Source: Pyrinomonadaceae bacterium (lineage in GTDB: Bacteria > Acidobacteriota > Blastocatellia > Pyrinomonadales > Pyrinomonadaceae). From it: 64,000 nt of DNA. The stretch is taken from NCBI GenBank assembly GCA_014380365.1, contig JACMJZ010000019.1, positions 1 to 64,000 on the forward strand. Direction: 5' to 3'. Positions 1-14,823 of this stretch are shown here, piece by piece. Below the pieces are notes generated by a model, which worked only from the letters and a program-made list of their open reading frames with translations, was not told where the DNA came from and did no database searches. Made by a program: the position numbers and the translations under genes. The stretch's first letter is position 1, and every line of letters starts with the position of its first letter.

Positions 1-142
1 CAAGCGGTCGGGGCATTCTGCGCTCTGACCGCGTCTTGGCGTCTCTGGGTATTTTCAGTTTTCGATGGCCGATTGCGATTCGAGGGGGCGGGCCTTGAAT
101 AAAAAATCGGAAATTGGAAACGGCAATGATAAGGAACCTCTC
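1..142 (+). other. rpoB upstream leader
   Basis: No complete gene is visible here. The rpoB frame is open from 65, but this part does not resemble the RpoB N terminus and is probably untranslated leader. An AAGGA ribosome-binding site at 131-135 precedes the preferred ATG at 143. An upstream rplL gene, the usual neighbour, is not in the window. Confidence 0.5.
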
Positions 143-4615
<4,473 letters not shown>

Positions 4616-4623
4616 CAGAAGTG

Positions 4624-4675
4624 CGGATTTCGGATTGCGAATTGCGGATTTGAGTTCCGCGAAATTCGAAATCCG
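4624..4675 (+). repeat. Inverted repeat between rpoB and rpoC
   Basis: CGGATTTCG (4624-4632) pairs with CGAAATCCG (4667-4675), and GCGGA (4644-4648) pairs with TCCGC (4656-4660) inside it. The element is built of short near-repeats of the words CGGATT and CGAAAT. No U-tract follows, so it is not a classical terminator. It could modulate the rpoB/rpoC ratio or protect mRNA ends, which is inference. Confidence 0.6.
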
Positions 4676-4703
4676 AATTCCGAAGTTCGAAATGGAGAGT
4701 GAC

Positions 4704-7700
4704 GTGTTTCGATTTCAACAAGAGAAGACGCAATTAGCTCCTGATTTTGAGGCTATTCGAATTTCGCTGGCTTCGCCGGAAAAGATCCGACATTGGTCGC
4801 ATGGCGAAGTTACGAAGCCCGAGACGATTAACTACCGGACCTTCAAGCCTGAGCGCGATGGCCTTTTCTGCGCGCGCATCTTTGGACCGGTAGCTGATTG
4901 GGAATGCCTCTGCGGGAAGTACAAACGCATGAAGCATCGCGGTGTGATCTGCGATAAGTGCGGCGTGGAAGTTACGCAGGCAAAAGTGCGCCGTGAGCGT
5001 CTGGGCCACATTGACCTGGCCAGCCCGTGTTCGCACGTTTGGTTCTTCAAGGGCCTGCCTTCGCGCATCGGCCATCTGCTGGATATTCCTCTGCGCGAGC
5101 TGGAGAAGGTCCTCTATTTTGAGTCGTACATCGTGATCGATCCCGGCGACGTTACCGGAATCAAGGAACGCGAGCTGCTCTCCGATGAGCGTTATCGCGA
5201 GCTGGTGCGCGACTTTCCGGCGCAGTTTGTCGCCAAGATGGGCGCGGAAGCTATCAAAGAACTGCTGGGGATGGTGAAGATCGAGGAGCTGGCGATCGAG
5301 CTTCGCAAGCGCATGAAGGAAGAGACTTCGCAGCAGAAGAAACTTAAGTATTCGAAGCGTCTCAAAGTCGCCACCAGTTTTCTGAAGTCAGGGAACAAAC
5401 CCGAGTGGATGATTCTCGACGTCATTCCAGTTATTCCGCCTGAGCTGCGACCGCTCGTGCCGCTGGATGGCGGACGTTTTGCGACTTCCGATCTCAACGA
5501 TCTGTATCGTCGTGTTATCAATCGCAACAACCGCCTGAAGAAGCTGATGGAGTTGCGCGCGCCTGAGGTTATCGTCCGTAACGAAAAGCGCATGCTTCAG
5601 GAAGCAGTCGACGCGCTGTTCGATAACGGCCGTCGCGGGCGCGTGTTGCGGGGAGTCAATAATCGTCCGCTGAAGTCTTTGAGCGGAACGCTAAAAGGCA
5701 AGCAGGGTCGTTTCCGTCAAAACTTGCTCGGCAAGCGTGTGGACTATTCAGGCCGTTCGGTGATCGTAGTTGGTCCGGAACTGAAACTGCACCAGTGCGG
5801 ATTGCCGAAGAAGATGGCGCTCGAACTATTCAAGCCATTCATCTACAACCAACTCGAAAAGCAGGGACATGCTGCAACGATCAAGCAGGCGCGCGAAATG
5901 GTGGAACGCCAGGAACCTGTGGTTTGGGACATCCTCGAAGAAGTTATTCGCGAGCATCCGGTGCTGCTAAACCGCGCGCCGACGCTCCATCGTCTGGGCA
6001 TTCAGGCGTTTGAGCCGGTGCTGGTTGAAGGCAAGGCCATCAAGATTCATCCGCTGGTCTGTACCGCTTTTAACGCGGACTTTGACGGCGATCAGATGGC
6101 AGTGCACATTCCGCTGTCACCGGAAGCGCAGATTGAGGCCGCGGTGCTGATGCTCTCGAGCAACAATATTTTGAGCCCGGCGAGTGGTCAGCCAATCGCG
6201 GTTCCGTCGCAGGACATCGTGCTGGGGATTTACTACCTGACGCGCGACAAGCCCGGCGCCAAGGGCGAAGGTCGCGTGTTCGCCTCTTTGGAAGAAGTGT
6301 TGCTGGCGCTTGACGCCAAGGAAGTAACGACGCAAACACCAATCAAGCTGCGCATCTCCGGCGACTTGATTGATCTTACTCAGGAACACGACACGCAGGA
6401 CATTCTGCGCGCGGCGGTGCAGGAGAACGTGCGCCGGGTGGTGAACACCACGGTTGGCCGAGTGATCTTTAACGATTCAATCCCGGCAGGCTTGCCTTAC
6501 TTCAACGGCACGCTGAAGAAGAAGGGCCTGACTTCGTTAGTTAACTATTCGCACATTCGTCTGGGCCACGAGATGACCGTCAAGATGCTTGACGATCTCA
6601 AGAACCTGGGCTTCCTCTACGCCACCCGCGCGGGCATCTCCATCGGCATCGACGATCTCGTCACGCCGGATGCGAAGAAGCCGCTGGTAAATAAGGCGGA
6701 GAAGGATGTCATCGCGGTCGAACAGCAGTATCTCGACGGCGTGATCACCTCGGGTGAACGCTACAACAAAGTCATCGCCATCTGGTCCGAAGTCACTGAC
6801 AAAGTCGCCAAGGAAATGTTCAAGGCGATGGATGAGCGCGAGAAATCCTCGGGCGAGCTGAATCCAATCCTCGTCATGAGCGATTCCGGAGCGCGAGGCA
6901 GCGCGCAGCAGATTCGCCAGCTGGCGGGCATGCGTGGACTGATGGCCAAGCCTTCGGGTGAAATCATCGAGACGCCGATCAAGGCAAACTTCCGCGAAGG
7001 TCTGGACGTGTTGCAGTACTTCATTTCAACACACGGCGCGCGCAAAGGTCTGGCCGACACCGCGCTGAAGACGGCCGACTCGGGTTACCTGACCCGTCGC
7101 CTGGTTGACGTGGCCCAGGACGTGATCATCAGCGAGCCTGACTGCGGCACCGTACGCGGTATCTCCGCCAGCGCCATTGTTGAAGGCGGCGAGGAGATCG
7201 AGTCGTTGCGCGACCGCATCGTCGGGCGCATCGCTCTTGAAGAAGTGATGGATCCGGTCGAGGGCCGGGTCATCGTCGAGTCAAACTCGGAGATTGATGA
7301 AGATCTTTCCTCGGAGATTCAGCGTTCCGGCGTGCAGCGTGTACGCATTCGCTCGGTGCTGACTTGCGAGTCGCGCCGGGGTTGCTGCATCAAGTGCTAC
7401 GGTCGCAACCTGGCCACTGGCAGACCGGTGGAAATTGGTGAAGCTGTCGGCGTCATCGCCGCGCAGTCAATCGGCGAACCGGGCACGCAGCTGACGATGC
7501 GCACGTTCCACATCGGTGGTACCGCGCGTCTGGAAGAGTCGTCCAAGCACGAAGCGCGTCAGGACGGGACGATCAAGTATCTAGAACTGCAGACCGTGAA
7601 GAGTCGCAAGGGCGAACGCATTGCCATGAATCGCAATGGTTCAATCATTATTGTCGACGATCGCGGTCGCGAGGCGGCGCGCTATCAAATCGTTTACGGC

Positions 7701-8921
7701 GCGCACATTCTGGTGGAAGACGGCGCTCGAGTTACTCAGGACCAGCTCCTGGCGACCTGGGATCCGTTTACCTTCGCTATCCTGACGGAAGTTGCCGGAC
7801 ACATTAAGTACCAGGACTTGAAGGAAGGCGTCACTTTTGATGAAGAAGTAGACGAAGTGACCGGCCAGTCGCGCATGGTTGTGAAAGACTCGCCTGACGA
7901 GAAGAAGCAGCCGCGTATTGAAATTCGTAACGCCAGCAACAAGATGTTGAAGACCTACCAGATGCCGGTGCGGGCGAACCTGATGATTACCGACGGCGAG
8001 ATGGTCGAGCCGGGAGACATCATTGCGAAGATTCCGCGCGAGACCACCAAGACCAAAGATATCACCGGCGGTTTGCCACGCATCGTCGAACTCTTCGAAG
8101 CGCGACGGCCGGCCGAAACGGCGATCATGTCTGAGATCGACGGCATCGTTAAGCTGGGTGAAATCTCCAAGGGTAAGCGCAAGTTGATCGTTACGGGTGA
8201 CGACGCCGAGGAGCGCGATTATGACATCCCGCGCGGTACCCACATCAACGTGCAGGAGGGCGATCGCGTCCGTGCCGGCGAAGCGTTGATGGATGGTCCG
8301 CTCAATCCGCACGACATCCTGCGCGTGCTGGGAATGCAACGACTTCAGGAATATCTCGTCAACGAAATCCAGGAGGTCTATCGCCTACAGGGTGTGAACA
8401 TCAACGACAAGCACATCGAGGTTATCGTGCGTCAGATGCTGCGCTGGGTGAAGATCAAGGAAGTTGGCGATACAGACTTTCTGCTCGAGGAGCAGGTGGA
8501 TCGTTTCCGCTTCACTGACGAAAACGAACGCGTGGTCAAGACCGACGGTGAGGTCGCCCAGGCTGAGCCGCTGTTGCTGGGTATCACGAAGGCTTCGCTT
8601 TCGACTGACTCCTTCATCTCGGCAGCGTCATTCCAGGAGACAACGCGAGTACTGACCGAAGCCGCCATCTCCGGCCGCATCGATTACCTGCGCGGTCTGA
8701 AGGAAAACGTCATCATGGGACGGTTGATTCCTGCCGGCACGGGCATGGAGTATTACCGCAACGTGGAGATCGCTCGCGATGAAACAATCGAACAGGCCCG
8801 CGAACGCGAGATGGACGACTTTCCCGATATCGTTGGCGGTCAGGACGTGCCGGTGACTACGGGTCGCCCGCCGCTGGTTGTGACTCCGGCGGATAGCGAA
8901 GTGGAGGAAGTACCGGAGTAG
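4704..8921 (+). CDS. rpoC: DNA-directed RNA polymerase subunit beta'
   Basis: Beta' subunit of RNA polymerase, 1405 aa from the GTG at 4704. The GTG is chosen because GGAGAG lies four bases upstream (4694-4699) and the protein then begins MFRFQQEK, close to the usual MFR start; an in-frame ATG at 4692 and a TTG at 4635 are alternatives. The N-terminal zinc finger is [20 protein letters not shown]. The catalytic Mg-binding loop [12 protein letters not shown] lies near residue 460. The second Cys cluster ([16 protein letters not shown]) and the trigger-loop region [20 protein letters not shown] are intact. Length is normal for a form without the large beta' insertions of other phyla. It follows rpoB and ends before a terminator at 9035. 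Confidence 0.98.
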   Translation: MFRFQQEKTQLAPDFEAIRISLASPEKIRHWSHGEVTKPETINYRTFKPERDGLFCARIFGPVADWECLCGKYKRMKHRGVICDKCGVEVTQAKVRRERLGHIDLASPCSHVWFFKGLPSRIGHLLDIPLRELEKVLYFESYIVIDPGDVTGIKERELLSDERYRELVRDFPAQFVAKMGAEAIKELLGMVKIEELAIELRKRMKEETSQQKKLKYSKRLKVATSFLKSGNKPEWMILDVIPVIPPELRPLVPLDGGRFATSDLNDLYRRVINRNNRLKKLMELRAPEVIVRNEKRMLQEAVDALFDNGRRGRVLRGVNNRPLKSLSGTLKGKQGRFRQNLLGKRVDYSGRSVIVVGPELKLHQCGLPKKMALELFKPFIYNQLEKQGHAATIKQAREMVERQEPVVWDILEEVIREHPVLLNRAPTLHRLGIQAFEPVLVEGKAIKIHPLVCTAFNADFDGDQMAVHIPLSPEAQIEAAVLMLSSNNILSPASGQPIAVPSQDIVLGIYYLTRDKPGAKGEGRVFASLEEVLLALDAKEVTTQTPIKLRISGDLIDLTQEHDTQDILRAAVQENVRRVVNTTVGRVIFNDSIPAGLPYFNGTLKKKGLTSLVNYSHIRLGHEMTVKMLDDLKNLGFLYATRAGISIGIDDLVTPDAKKPLVNKAEKDVIAVEQQYLDGVITSGERYNKVIAIWSEVTDKVAKEMFKAMDEREKSSGELNPILVMSDSGARGSAQQIRQLAGMRGLMAKPSGEIIETPIKANFREGLDVLQYFISTHGARKGLADTALKTADSGYLTRRLVDVAQDVIISEPDCGTVRGISASAIVEGGEEIESLRDRIVGRIALEEVMDPVEGRVIVESNSEIDEDLSSEIQRSGVQRVRIRSVLTCESRRGCCIKCYGRNLATGRPVEIGEAVGVIAAQSIGEPGTQLTMRTFHIGGTARLEESSKHEARQDGTIKYLELQTVKSRKGERIAMNRNGSIIIVDDRGREAARYQIVYGAHILVEDGARVTQDQLLATWDPFTFAILTEVAGHIKYQDLKEGVTFDEEVDEVTGQSRMVVKDSPDEKKQPRIEIRNASNKMLKTYQMPVRANLMITDGEMVEPGDIIAKIPRETTKTKDITGGLPRIVELFEARRPAETAIMSEIDGIVKLGEISKGKRKLIVTGDDAEERDYDIPRGTHINVQEGDRVRAGEALMDGPLNPHDILRVLGMQRLQEYLVNEIQEVYRLQGVNINDKHIEVIVRQMLRWVKIKEVGDTDFLLEEQVDRFRFTDENERVVKTDGEVAQAEPLLLGITKASLSTDSFISAASFQETTRVLTEAAISGRIDYLRGLKENVIMGRLIPAGTGMEYYRNVEIARDETIEQAREREMDDFPDIVGGQDVPVTTGRPPLVVTPADSEVEEVPE

Positions 8922-8925
8922 CGGC

Positions 8926-9025
8926 GTAGGACAGACTTTCCAGTCTGTCCCCCTGGGAGCGCAGGAATTCCGCCTGCTTTTTCCCGGCGTTCACTGAAGT
9001 GGACAGGCAGGAATGCCTGTCCTAC
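8926..9025. repeat. Palindromic intergenic element after rpoC
   Basis: The outer arms GTAGGACAG (8926-8934) and CTGTCCTAC (9017-9025) are exact inverted copies. Inside are three more hairpins: ACAGAC/GTCTGT, GCAGG/CCTGC and GGACAGGCA/TGCCTGTCC. It is one of about a dozen unrelated-sequence palindromes that fill gaps in this window. Confidence 0.75.
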
Positions 9026-9034
9026 TAAGACAAG

Positions 9035-9068
9035 ACCGGCGTGGGTTAATCCGCGCCGGTTTTGTTTT
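9035..9068 (+). terminator. Rho-independent terminator of rpoBC
   Basis: A ten-pair stem, ACCGGCGTGG with CCGCGCCGGT (one G-T pair), encloses a six-base loop and is followed by TTTGTTTT. It lies about 110 bp after the rpoC stop and is the expected end of the rpoBC transcript. Confidence 0.85.
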
Positions 9069-9101
9069 GAGGAAGGCCCAGCGCGCGATAGCCGGGAAGG
9101 T

Positions 9102-9704
9102 TTAATTGCTAAGTGAGTTACGGAAGATTTGCCTGAGTTTCCTCGTTTCGATAATAGCCACCTTAGCCGCGTCCAAGGCCTCACGACTATTGGCAGCAAC
9201 GATGCGTTGACCGGTCATCCTTCGAATCAGTCGCTCGGCTGCGAAGTAGTAGCGCCGTTCTGACGTCGAACTCTCGCCATTCTTTTCAGAGTAGAAGATC
9301 AACTGTCCCGCAGGGTTGAAAAGATATTCCGCGGATTCGTGCCGGTCTGACCGGTTCGTCGTCACGGTGATTTTAAGCAAGCGGTTCGGGTATGGATCTT
9401 TCTCTCGATCGCCGAAAGTGTAATAGAACTTAACAACGCTGCGATAAATCCCAACTGCGGGCCACGACTTGTCGCCTTTGTTAACGACCAACTCGTTACA
9501 ATAGATTGCGTTGCTTTCCTCGAGTCGCTCACTCTCCGCAATCTGCTCATTGATCTGGTTGGAAAGCCGCCTTATGCCTTCCATCCTTCTGTCGTCTTGC
9601 TGGGCGTCGGCCAGTAGGACATGACCAGCGAAAATGATGAGAATGGCCAACGGCCGACAGGGTCGACCCTTGATGCGCCGAATCTTCTCCATGAGATTTC
9701 GCAT
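9102..9704 (-). CDS. Secreted hypothetical protein
   Basis: A protein of 200 aa that I do not recognise. The ATG at 9704 is preferred over the one at 9719 because AAGGAGA lies just upstream. It has a basic N terminus and a hydrophobic stretch (LAILIIFAGHVLLADA) followed by QQDD, a plausible Sec signal peptide, so it is probably periplasmic or exported. A charged helical stretch follows (RRLSNQINEQIAESERLEE). The middle contains YLFNPAGQLIFYSEK, the sort of beta segment seen in proteins that track residues with repeated strand-turn units. It is convergent with rpoC, alone on its strand, and shares a 300-bp gap with the cytochrome cluster. No catalytic motif is evident. Confidence 0.7.
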   Translation of the reverse strand: MRNLMEKIRRIKGRPCRPLAILIIFAGHVLLADAQQDDRRMEGIRRLSNQINEQIAESERLEESNAIYCNELVVNKGDKSWPAVGIYRSVVKFYYTFGDREKDPYPNRLLKITVTTNRSDRHESAEYLFNPAGQLIFYSEKNGESSTSERRYYFAAERLIRRMTGQRIVAANSREALDAAKVAIIETRKLRQIFRNSLSN

Positions 9705-9719
9705 TGTTCTCCTTCGCAT

Positions 9720-10006
9720 GAAAATGCAATTTTGCGAGTCGAATGATAGTTGAAGAGTAAGAAACAGTCACCAAGCACGCAAGGAACCTTGCCGCTCACC
9801 AGGAAACCAGATCTCCCTGCCTGCCGGCTTCGGGCTGTCGGTTCACATCCTCTCTGGTAAGTGCGTTAGCGCACAGACCGAACTTTTGCCCTGACCTAGA
9901 CTGACTAACTCGGCAGATCGTCTCCTGACCAAGGCGTAGAAGGCCATTTAACTCCGACCCCGAGTTCTTCATAGACGACGAAGAGTCTCCTGAGAAGCGA
10001 GGAAGT
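9720..10006. other. Intergenic gap, no gene seen
   Basis: This gap lies between two divergent genes and should hold both promoters. I see no convincing -35/-10 pair, RNA gene or repeat. A minus-strand frame at 9796-10119 overlaps the cytochrome signal peptide and does not look like protein. Confidence 0.5.
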
Positions 10007-11026
10007 TTGACGCGGACCAAATTCATCAAATTCCTGCTGGTCTCCGGGATGCTGCTATGCGCAGCAATGTGGGTTGGCTCAGGCCGAACTTCGGAAGCTG
10101 TTAGCAAAGAAAAAGACAAACCAAAACTGGCGAGCGCAGTGTCCGATGATTCCGGTTACGTCGGCAGCGATGCCTGCAAGGATTGCCACGAGGATCAGTC
10201 CAAGGCCTTCTCTCACACTTCGCATGCCCAGCTTTCCACCATCCGCAGTTGGAAGGGAAAGGTAACCGGTTGCGAATCATGCCACGGTCCAGGCAAGGCT
10301 CACAGCGAAGAGGGCGATCCCGCGAAGATCATTTCATTCAAGAATAAATCGTCAAAGGAAACTTCTGAGACTTGCCTTTCCTGCCACGCAGGCAGGGAGG
10401 AACACAACAACTTCCGTCGTGGCGAGCACTGGCGCAACGACATAGGCTGCACGGATTGCCACTCGACACATTCCGCGGAGACCGGGAAAAACGTAGCCAG
10501 TTCGAACGTTTTCGTCGCCGAAGCAAACGCTCAGAAGCCGGGCTTCTCAATGGTCAAGTTGTTGAGGACGAGCGAACCGCAGCTTTGTTTGAGCTGCCAC
10601 ACCGAAGTTAAGCACCAGTTCAACCTGCCCTCCCATCACAAGGTCCTCGAAGGCGCCATGAAGTGCAGCGACTGTCATAATCCTCACGGCGGTTTTGAAC
10701 TGAAACAAACGAGACTGGCAACCGGTGCTGATGCGGCTTGCATGAAGTGTCACGCGGACAAGCAAGGTCCATTCGCTTTCGAACATGCACCGGTGAAGAC
10801 CGAAGGATGCAGCGCGTGTCATACGCCGCACGGTTCGGCTAACCCGCGCCTGTTGACGGCCAGCCGGGTGCCGCAGCTTTGTTTGACATGTCACAGCGTT
10901 GCCCATGATGTCGGCGCCATAGAGCCGGCCGGCCCGCAGCATAATTTGAACGCGCAATACGGCAACTGCACGAATTGTCACATCAAGATCCACGGGTCAC
11001 ATACGAGTCCCGTCTTCTTCAGGTGA
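10007..11026 (+). CDS. Decahaem c-type cytochrome, DmsE/MtrA type
   Basis: A 339-aa periplasmic or outer-membrane-inserted decahaem cytochrome. It starts at a TTG with GAGG four bases upstream, followed by a signal peptide (FIKFLLVSGMLLCAAMWVGS). There are ten CXXCH haem sites: CKDCH, CESCH, CLSCH, CTDCH, CLSCH, CSDCH, CMKCH, CSACH, CLTCH and CTNCH. The terminal motif CTNCHIKIHGSH resembles the C terminus of MtrA, DmsE and PioA proteins. In those families the decahaem protein sits inside an MtrB-type barrel and passes electrons across the outer membrane. The next gene encodes such a barrel and nearly abuts this one, which supports the same arrangement here. The substrate (metal, mineral or other acceptor, or an electron donor) cannot be told from the sequence. 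Confidence 0.92.
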   Translation: MTRTKFIKFLLVSGMLLCAAMWVGSGRTSEAVSKEKDKPKLASAVSDDSGYVGSDACKDCHEDQSKAFSHTSHAQLSTIRSWKGKVTGCESCHGPGKAHSEEGDPAKIISFKNKSSKETSETCLSCHAGREEHNNFRRGEHWRNDIGCTDCHSTHSAETGKNVASSNVFVAEANAQKPGFSMVKLLRTSEPQLCLSCHTEVKHQFNLPSHHKVLEGAMKCSDCHNPHGGFELKQTRLATGADAACMKCHADKQGPFAFEHAPVKTEGCSACHTPHGSANPRLLTASRVPQLCLTCHSVAHDVGAIEPAGPQHNLNAQYGNCTNCHIKIHGSHTSPVFFR

Positions 11027-11077
11027 AGGTTGGAGTCTGGTATTGGAGCCGGGGCTCTGGTAGAGCCAGGGAACGCG

Positions 11078-13321
11078 ATGCACAGCAAAACCACATCGAT
11101 TTGGTCGGCCACGGCTACTCAGTTAGTAATGAGTCTCTTGTTACTGTCGTCAGTCACTCTGGCACAACAACCAACCCCGAGCCCGACCACCCAGGGCCCA
11201 AAGCAATCTGCCGAAGCTAAACCCAGCAGTTCCGGCGTTGAAGCCGGAGAGGATGCTGGTAACTACACAATCATCTCCAGTATCGAGTTGGGCTATCGTG
11301 GCCTTCAGGTAGTCGGCGATCTCAACAAGTATCAAAGTGATCTGAACTACAAGGCCGGACCACGCCTCTTCGACAGCAGCTTCCTGATGAAATCCAGGGA
11401 CGGCAAGGGGCGCCTCTTTGATAGTCTGCTGATAACTTCGAGCGGGTGGGGAGCGGACCCGCACGGCCAGATGCGAATGAGCGTCGAGCAGCCGAAATTG
11501 TACCGCTTTGACGCAAGCTACCGGCGGTTCAAATACTTTAGATTCCTCAACAGCTTCGCGAACCCGAATTGGGTGTTCAGTCCCGCAAGCTTTAGTCGCC
11601 CGCCCAATCCGACCACCGGTGAACACGGCACGAATACGCAGATGCAGCTTGGGGATTTCGATCTAACAATCCTGCCGAAGGACGAGCGGATTCGGATCAA
11701 TGTTGGCTATTCGCCGGAGCGCTACCACGGGCCCGCGTTCACAAACTATCACGCCGGCGGAAACGAATTTAATTTGCTGTCGCAGGTTGAATCGCGTGCA
11801 AGAGACTTCCGCATCGGCGCGGACGGCAAGCTTGGGCCCATCGGTTTCTCGTTCCTGCAGGGCTTTCGCATTTTCCGCGACGACAGCTCCATCCACCTCG
11901 GACCAACCCCTGGCATAAACCTGAATACCACGGCCGCCAGCCTGACGAGTTTCAATCGCGACGAACCTGTACGCGGGAACGTTAACTACATGCGGTTCAG
12001 CGCCCACACGCTCTTAGCCAGGAAGCTGGACATCACGGCCCGCATCGTCCACAGCAACGCCACCACACGCTTTATTTTTGCCGAAAGCTTCACCGGCAGA
12101 AACTGGAACCCCAGAATTACCGGGTGGCCACCCGGCCCTGCCGTCACACCCAACACACTAAATCTCGGCCAGTACAACATCACCGGAAACACCACGCGGC
12201 CGACCACGCTTGGCGACTTCGGCGTGACCTTGCGTGCGACAGACAAGCTGCGTATCTCAAACACGTTCCGGGTAGAAAACTTCGAGATCGATGGCTTTGC
12301 GCTGTTCAGCGACTTCTTCTCCATAACGCGGGTCGTCGGCTCGACTTCGAGGACCGACACAGTCAGCATCGGCAATTTGGACGCCCACAGGACAACCAGA
12401 TATCGCAAATATCAGAACACCTTCGAAGGCGACTACCAGTTCAATCCTCGCTACTCGATACATCTCGGATATCGCTACGGCAGCCGGCGCATTGAAGAAA
12501 GCTTTGAAGGATTCAATCTCGGCTCCAACGGGTCGCTGACGCCTCCACCGGTGCGCAGCTCAAGCAGCGAAGTTGCGCAGAATCATACGCACGCATTTTT
12601 TGGCGGATTCAAGGCGCGACCCGTAAAGAACTGGACGATTTTCTTCGACGCCGAACGCGGTAGCGCTGACAATGTGTTCACCCGCATCGGAAATTACGAC
12701 TACACGAATATTCGCGCCAAGAGCAGATACGCACCGAACAAGAAACTGTCTTTCCACTTGGCGCTCATTACAAAGAACAACTCTAACCCTTCGGAGATAG
12801 CCGGAGTTTCGTTACAAAATTTCGGCGTGGACACCAGGTCACGCATTTTTACTTCATCGGTTGACTGGACACCGACTTCCGACGTTTCGTTTAGCACTGG
12901 CTACAATTACCACTGGGTTAACAGCGACGCGGCGCTTGAATATTTCTTCAATAGCGTGCGTCACCTGCTGGGCCGCAGCCAGTTCTACGTGCGAAACCAT
13001 TTCTTTTATGTTGATTCAATTGCCCGGCTGCACCCGCGCGTAACGCTCTACAGCGCTTATCGAATCAACAAAGACAACGGTCAGGGCAGCCGGCTCGCGG
13101 ATCCCACGGGCACACCCGGAACACTGATTTCGTCGTATCCGATGAGTTTCCAATCGCCGGAAGTCCGGCTCGCCTTCAAGATCAACAGGCGGTTGGATTG
13201 GAATCTCGGATATCAGTACTACAACTACAACGAAAGCGCGCTGGTCGGTCCCAGGCCGCAGAATTATCATGCGCATCTGCCTTATACGTCGTTGCGCTTT
13301 TACTTTGGTCGCAGGGAATAG
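11078..13321 (+). CDS. Outer-membrane beta-barrel, MtrB/PioB type
   Basis: A large outer-membrane protein of 747 aa from the ATG at 11078; an in-frame TTG at 11030 is possible but adds an unlikely leader. The signal peptide (TQLVMSLLLLSSVTLAQQ) is followed by a Pro/Ser-rich linker. From about residue 75 there are alternating amphipathic strands rich in Tyr and Arg, ending in LPYTSLRFYFGRRE, typical of a barrel with two dozen or more strands. It is 51 bp downstream of the decahaem gene, which fits a porin-cytochrome conduit. I do not see the N-terminal CXXC pair common in Shewanella MtrB, so the PioB-like or a divergent acidobacterial subtype is more likely. The family assignment comes from length, strand pattern and context. 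Confidence 0.8.
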   Translation: MHSKTTSIWSATATQLVMSLLLLSSVTLAQQPTPSPTTQGPKQSAEAKPSSSGVEAGEDAGNYTIISSIELGYRGLQVVGDLNKYQSDLNYKAGPRLFDSSFLMKSRDGKGRLFDSLLITSSGWGADPHGQMRMSVEQPKLYRFDASYRRFKYFRFLNSFANPNWVFSPASFSRPPNPTTGEHGTNTQMQLGDFDLTILPKDERIRINVGYSPERYHGPAFTNYHAGGNEFNLLSQVESRARDFRIGADGKLGPIGFSFLQGFRIFRDDSSIHLGPTPGINLNTTAASLTSFNRDEPVRGNVNYMRFSAHTLLARKLDITARIVHSNATTRFIFAESFTGRNWNPRITGWPPGPAVTPNTLNLGQYNITGNTTRPTTLGDFGVTLRATDKLRISNTFRVENFEIDGFALFSDFFSITRVVGSTSRTDTVSIGNLDAHRTTRYRKYQNTFEGDYQFNPRYSIHLGYRYGSRRIEESFEGFNLGSNGSLTPPPVRSSSSEVAQNHTHAFFGGFKARPVKNWTIFFDAERGSADNVFTRIGNYDYTNIRAKSRYAPNKKLSFHLALITKNNSNPSEIAGVSLQNFGVDTRSRIFTSSVDWTPTSDVSFSTGYNYHWVNSDAALEYFFNSVRHLLGRSQFYVRNHFFYVDSIARLHPRVTLYSAYRINKDNGQGSRLADPTGTPGTLISSYPMSFQSPEVRLAFKINRRLDWNLGYQYYNYNESALVGPRPQNYHAHLPYTSLRFYFGRRE

Positions 13322-13355
13322 TGAGCAACTATGTGGTTCTCAATACGCTATCCCT

Positions 13356-13526
13356 GCGGCTTTGGCGCCGCACAGTGCGGTAAGGCTACGCCTTACCGGC
13401 CTCTAGTCAATTTGTCTTGAGGCTGTGCCTCCCTAATAGGAGATGGAGGCGCAGCCTCCAAAGTAAATTAGAAAACTCGCCGTCGGTAAGGCATAGCCTT
13501 ACCGCACTGTGCGGCGGCAAAGCCGC
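13356..13526. repeat. Long inverted repeat, 43-bp arms
   Basis: Arms 13356-13398 and 13484-13526 are inverted copies with only two mismatches. Each contains the shorter palindrome GGTAAGGC/GCCTTACC. The spacer carries a further GAGGC..GCCTCC hairpin. The right arm shares GTGCGGCGGCA with the element at 24861. The element covers the first part of the open frame of the next gene, so that frame's long version is not coding. Confidence 0.85.
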
Positions 13527-13563
13527 AAGACCATCGATGTTTACGGAAGACTGTTCAAAAAGG

Positions 13564-14814
13564 ATGGCGGCGGTACGGCTGGTAACGTTTCTGGTGATGG
13601 GTTTCCTTGGACTTCTACCATCGCAATTGATCTCGAATGCGCTCGTTTACGGCTCACCAGGTGAGCCACAGGGCCAGGGCCGTCGACCGAAAAAGGCAGC
13701 CAAACCCGCAGCACAGAAGAAGCCGCGAGTGGACTATTCAAAGTTTTCCCATAACACCCACGTCACGCAGGAGAAGTTGTCGTGCGATTCCTGTCACAAG
13801 TTTCCTACCAAGAACTGGAAGGAGGTGCGCACGGGAGACGCCGCGTTTCCCGATGTGGCTGAGTTTCCCGAACACTCATCTTGCCTCAACTGCCACCGGC
13901 AACAGTTCTTTGCACGGCAACGGCCCGCGCCGGCTATCTGCTCAAACTGTCACGTGAAGGCCACTCCGCGTGACACTACGCGCTTCGTGTTTCCCAGCCT
14001 CGGCGACGTTTCCGGTATGAATCTCAAGACGCGAGAGTCCATTTCGGAGTTCGGTATCGGCTTTCCGCATGACAAACACTTAGACGTGGTGGGACTCACG
14101 CGGCCAGAGTTCAGACAGGATGTTGCTGCGGGGTTTATCACAGTCGCGTGGGGCCGCCCTTGGATGGTTGGGCAGAAGTCATCTGAGCAGCCAAAGAGTT
14201 GCCCGGTCTGTCACCAGACTTATCAACCGCAGGGCACGTCGAGTGAAGAATACGTGACGACGCCTCCTAAGAGTCTGGGCGATAACTTTTGGCTAAAGAA
14301 GGGCACCTTTCAAACTGTGCCGAACAGTCATGCGGTTTGTTTCACCTGTCACAGTGCGGACTCGGGGATTGCGCCAGAGCCGAAGGACTGCAACGTCTGC
14401 CATAAGCTTTTGCAAGCTGACCAGAAGTCTACAGTTGATTTCGATCCTAAGGTCGCCACAGAGATGGGCATTACCGACCGGACCATCCTCCGCGGTTGGA
14501 GCAGGCGAGTCTCTGCGGGGGCGTTTAGGCATGAAGGCGGCCAGCATCCGGATTTGAGCTGCACTGGCTGCCACAACGTCACCGTGATGAACACGCTCGA
14601 ACCGAAGACCCAGAAAGTTCCGGTGCTGTCATGCGGCGGCGCCGAAGGGTGCCACATTACCGCGACAACTGACGACGGTGGGGCATTGAATTTCGAGATT
14701 GATCAGAAGAAAGCGAATCCGGGTTTCGTTTGCGCGAAGTGCCACATCAGCTTTGGAAAAGAACCAGTGCCGGCGAACCACCTTGTAGTGATTCCGAGCG
14801 CGCCGCAGAAGTAG
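13564..14814 (+). CDS. Multihaem cytochrome c, eight CXXCH sites
   Basis: An exported multihaem cytochrome of 416 aa from the ATG at 13564; an ATG at 13537 gives 425 aa. Frames starting earlier run through an inverted repeat. The signal peptide is VRLVTFLVMGFLGLLPSQLI. A Lys/Pro-rich linker and VDYSKFSHNTH follow. Haem sites are CDSCH, CLNCH, CSNCH, CPVCH, CFTCH, CNVCH, CTGCH and CAKCH. A further CGGAEGCH has five residues between the cysteines, so it may be an unusual ninth site or a structural motif. The spacing resembles cytochrome c3/c7-type proteins with separated haem pairs. In context it is likely a periplasmic carrier between the inner-membrane NapC-type protein and the outer-membrane conduit. 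Confidence 0.85.
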   Translation: MAAVRLVTFLVMGFLGLLPSQLISNALVYGSPGEPQGQGRRPKKAAKPAAQKKPRVDYSKFSHNTHVTQEKLSCDSCHKFPTKNWKEVRTGDAAFPDVAEFPEHSSCLNCHRQQFFARQRPAPAICSNCHVKATPRDTTRFVFPSLGDVSGMNLKTRESISEFGIGFPHDKHLDVVGLTRPEFRQDVAAGFITVAWGRPWMVGQKSSEQPKSCPVCHQTYQPQGTSSEEYVTTPPKSLGDNFWLKKGTFQTVPNSHAVCFTCHSADSGIAPEPKDCNVCHKLLQADQKSTVDFDPKVATEMGITDRTILRGWSRRVSAGAFRHEGGQHPDLSCTGCHNVTVMNTLEPKTQKVPVLSCGGAEGCHITATTDDGGALNFEIDQKKANPGFVCAKCHISFGKEPVPANHLVVIPSAPQK

Positions 14815-14823
14815 TCGTCTGCA

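Noticed and set aside
9796-10119. 107-aa minus-strand frame before the decahaem gene
   Set aside because: It overlaps the cytochrome signal peptide and has no ribosome-binding site or protein-like features.
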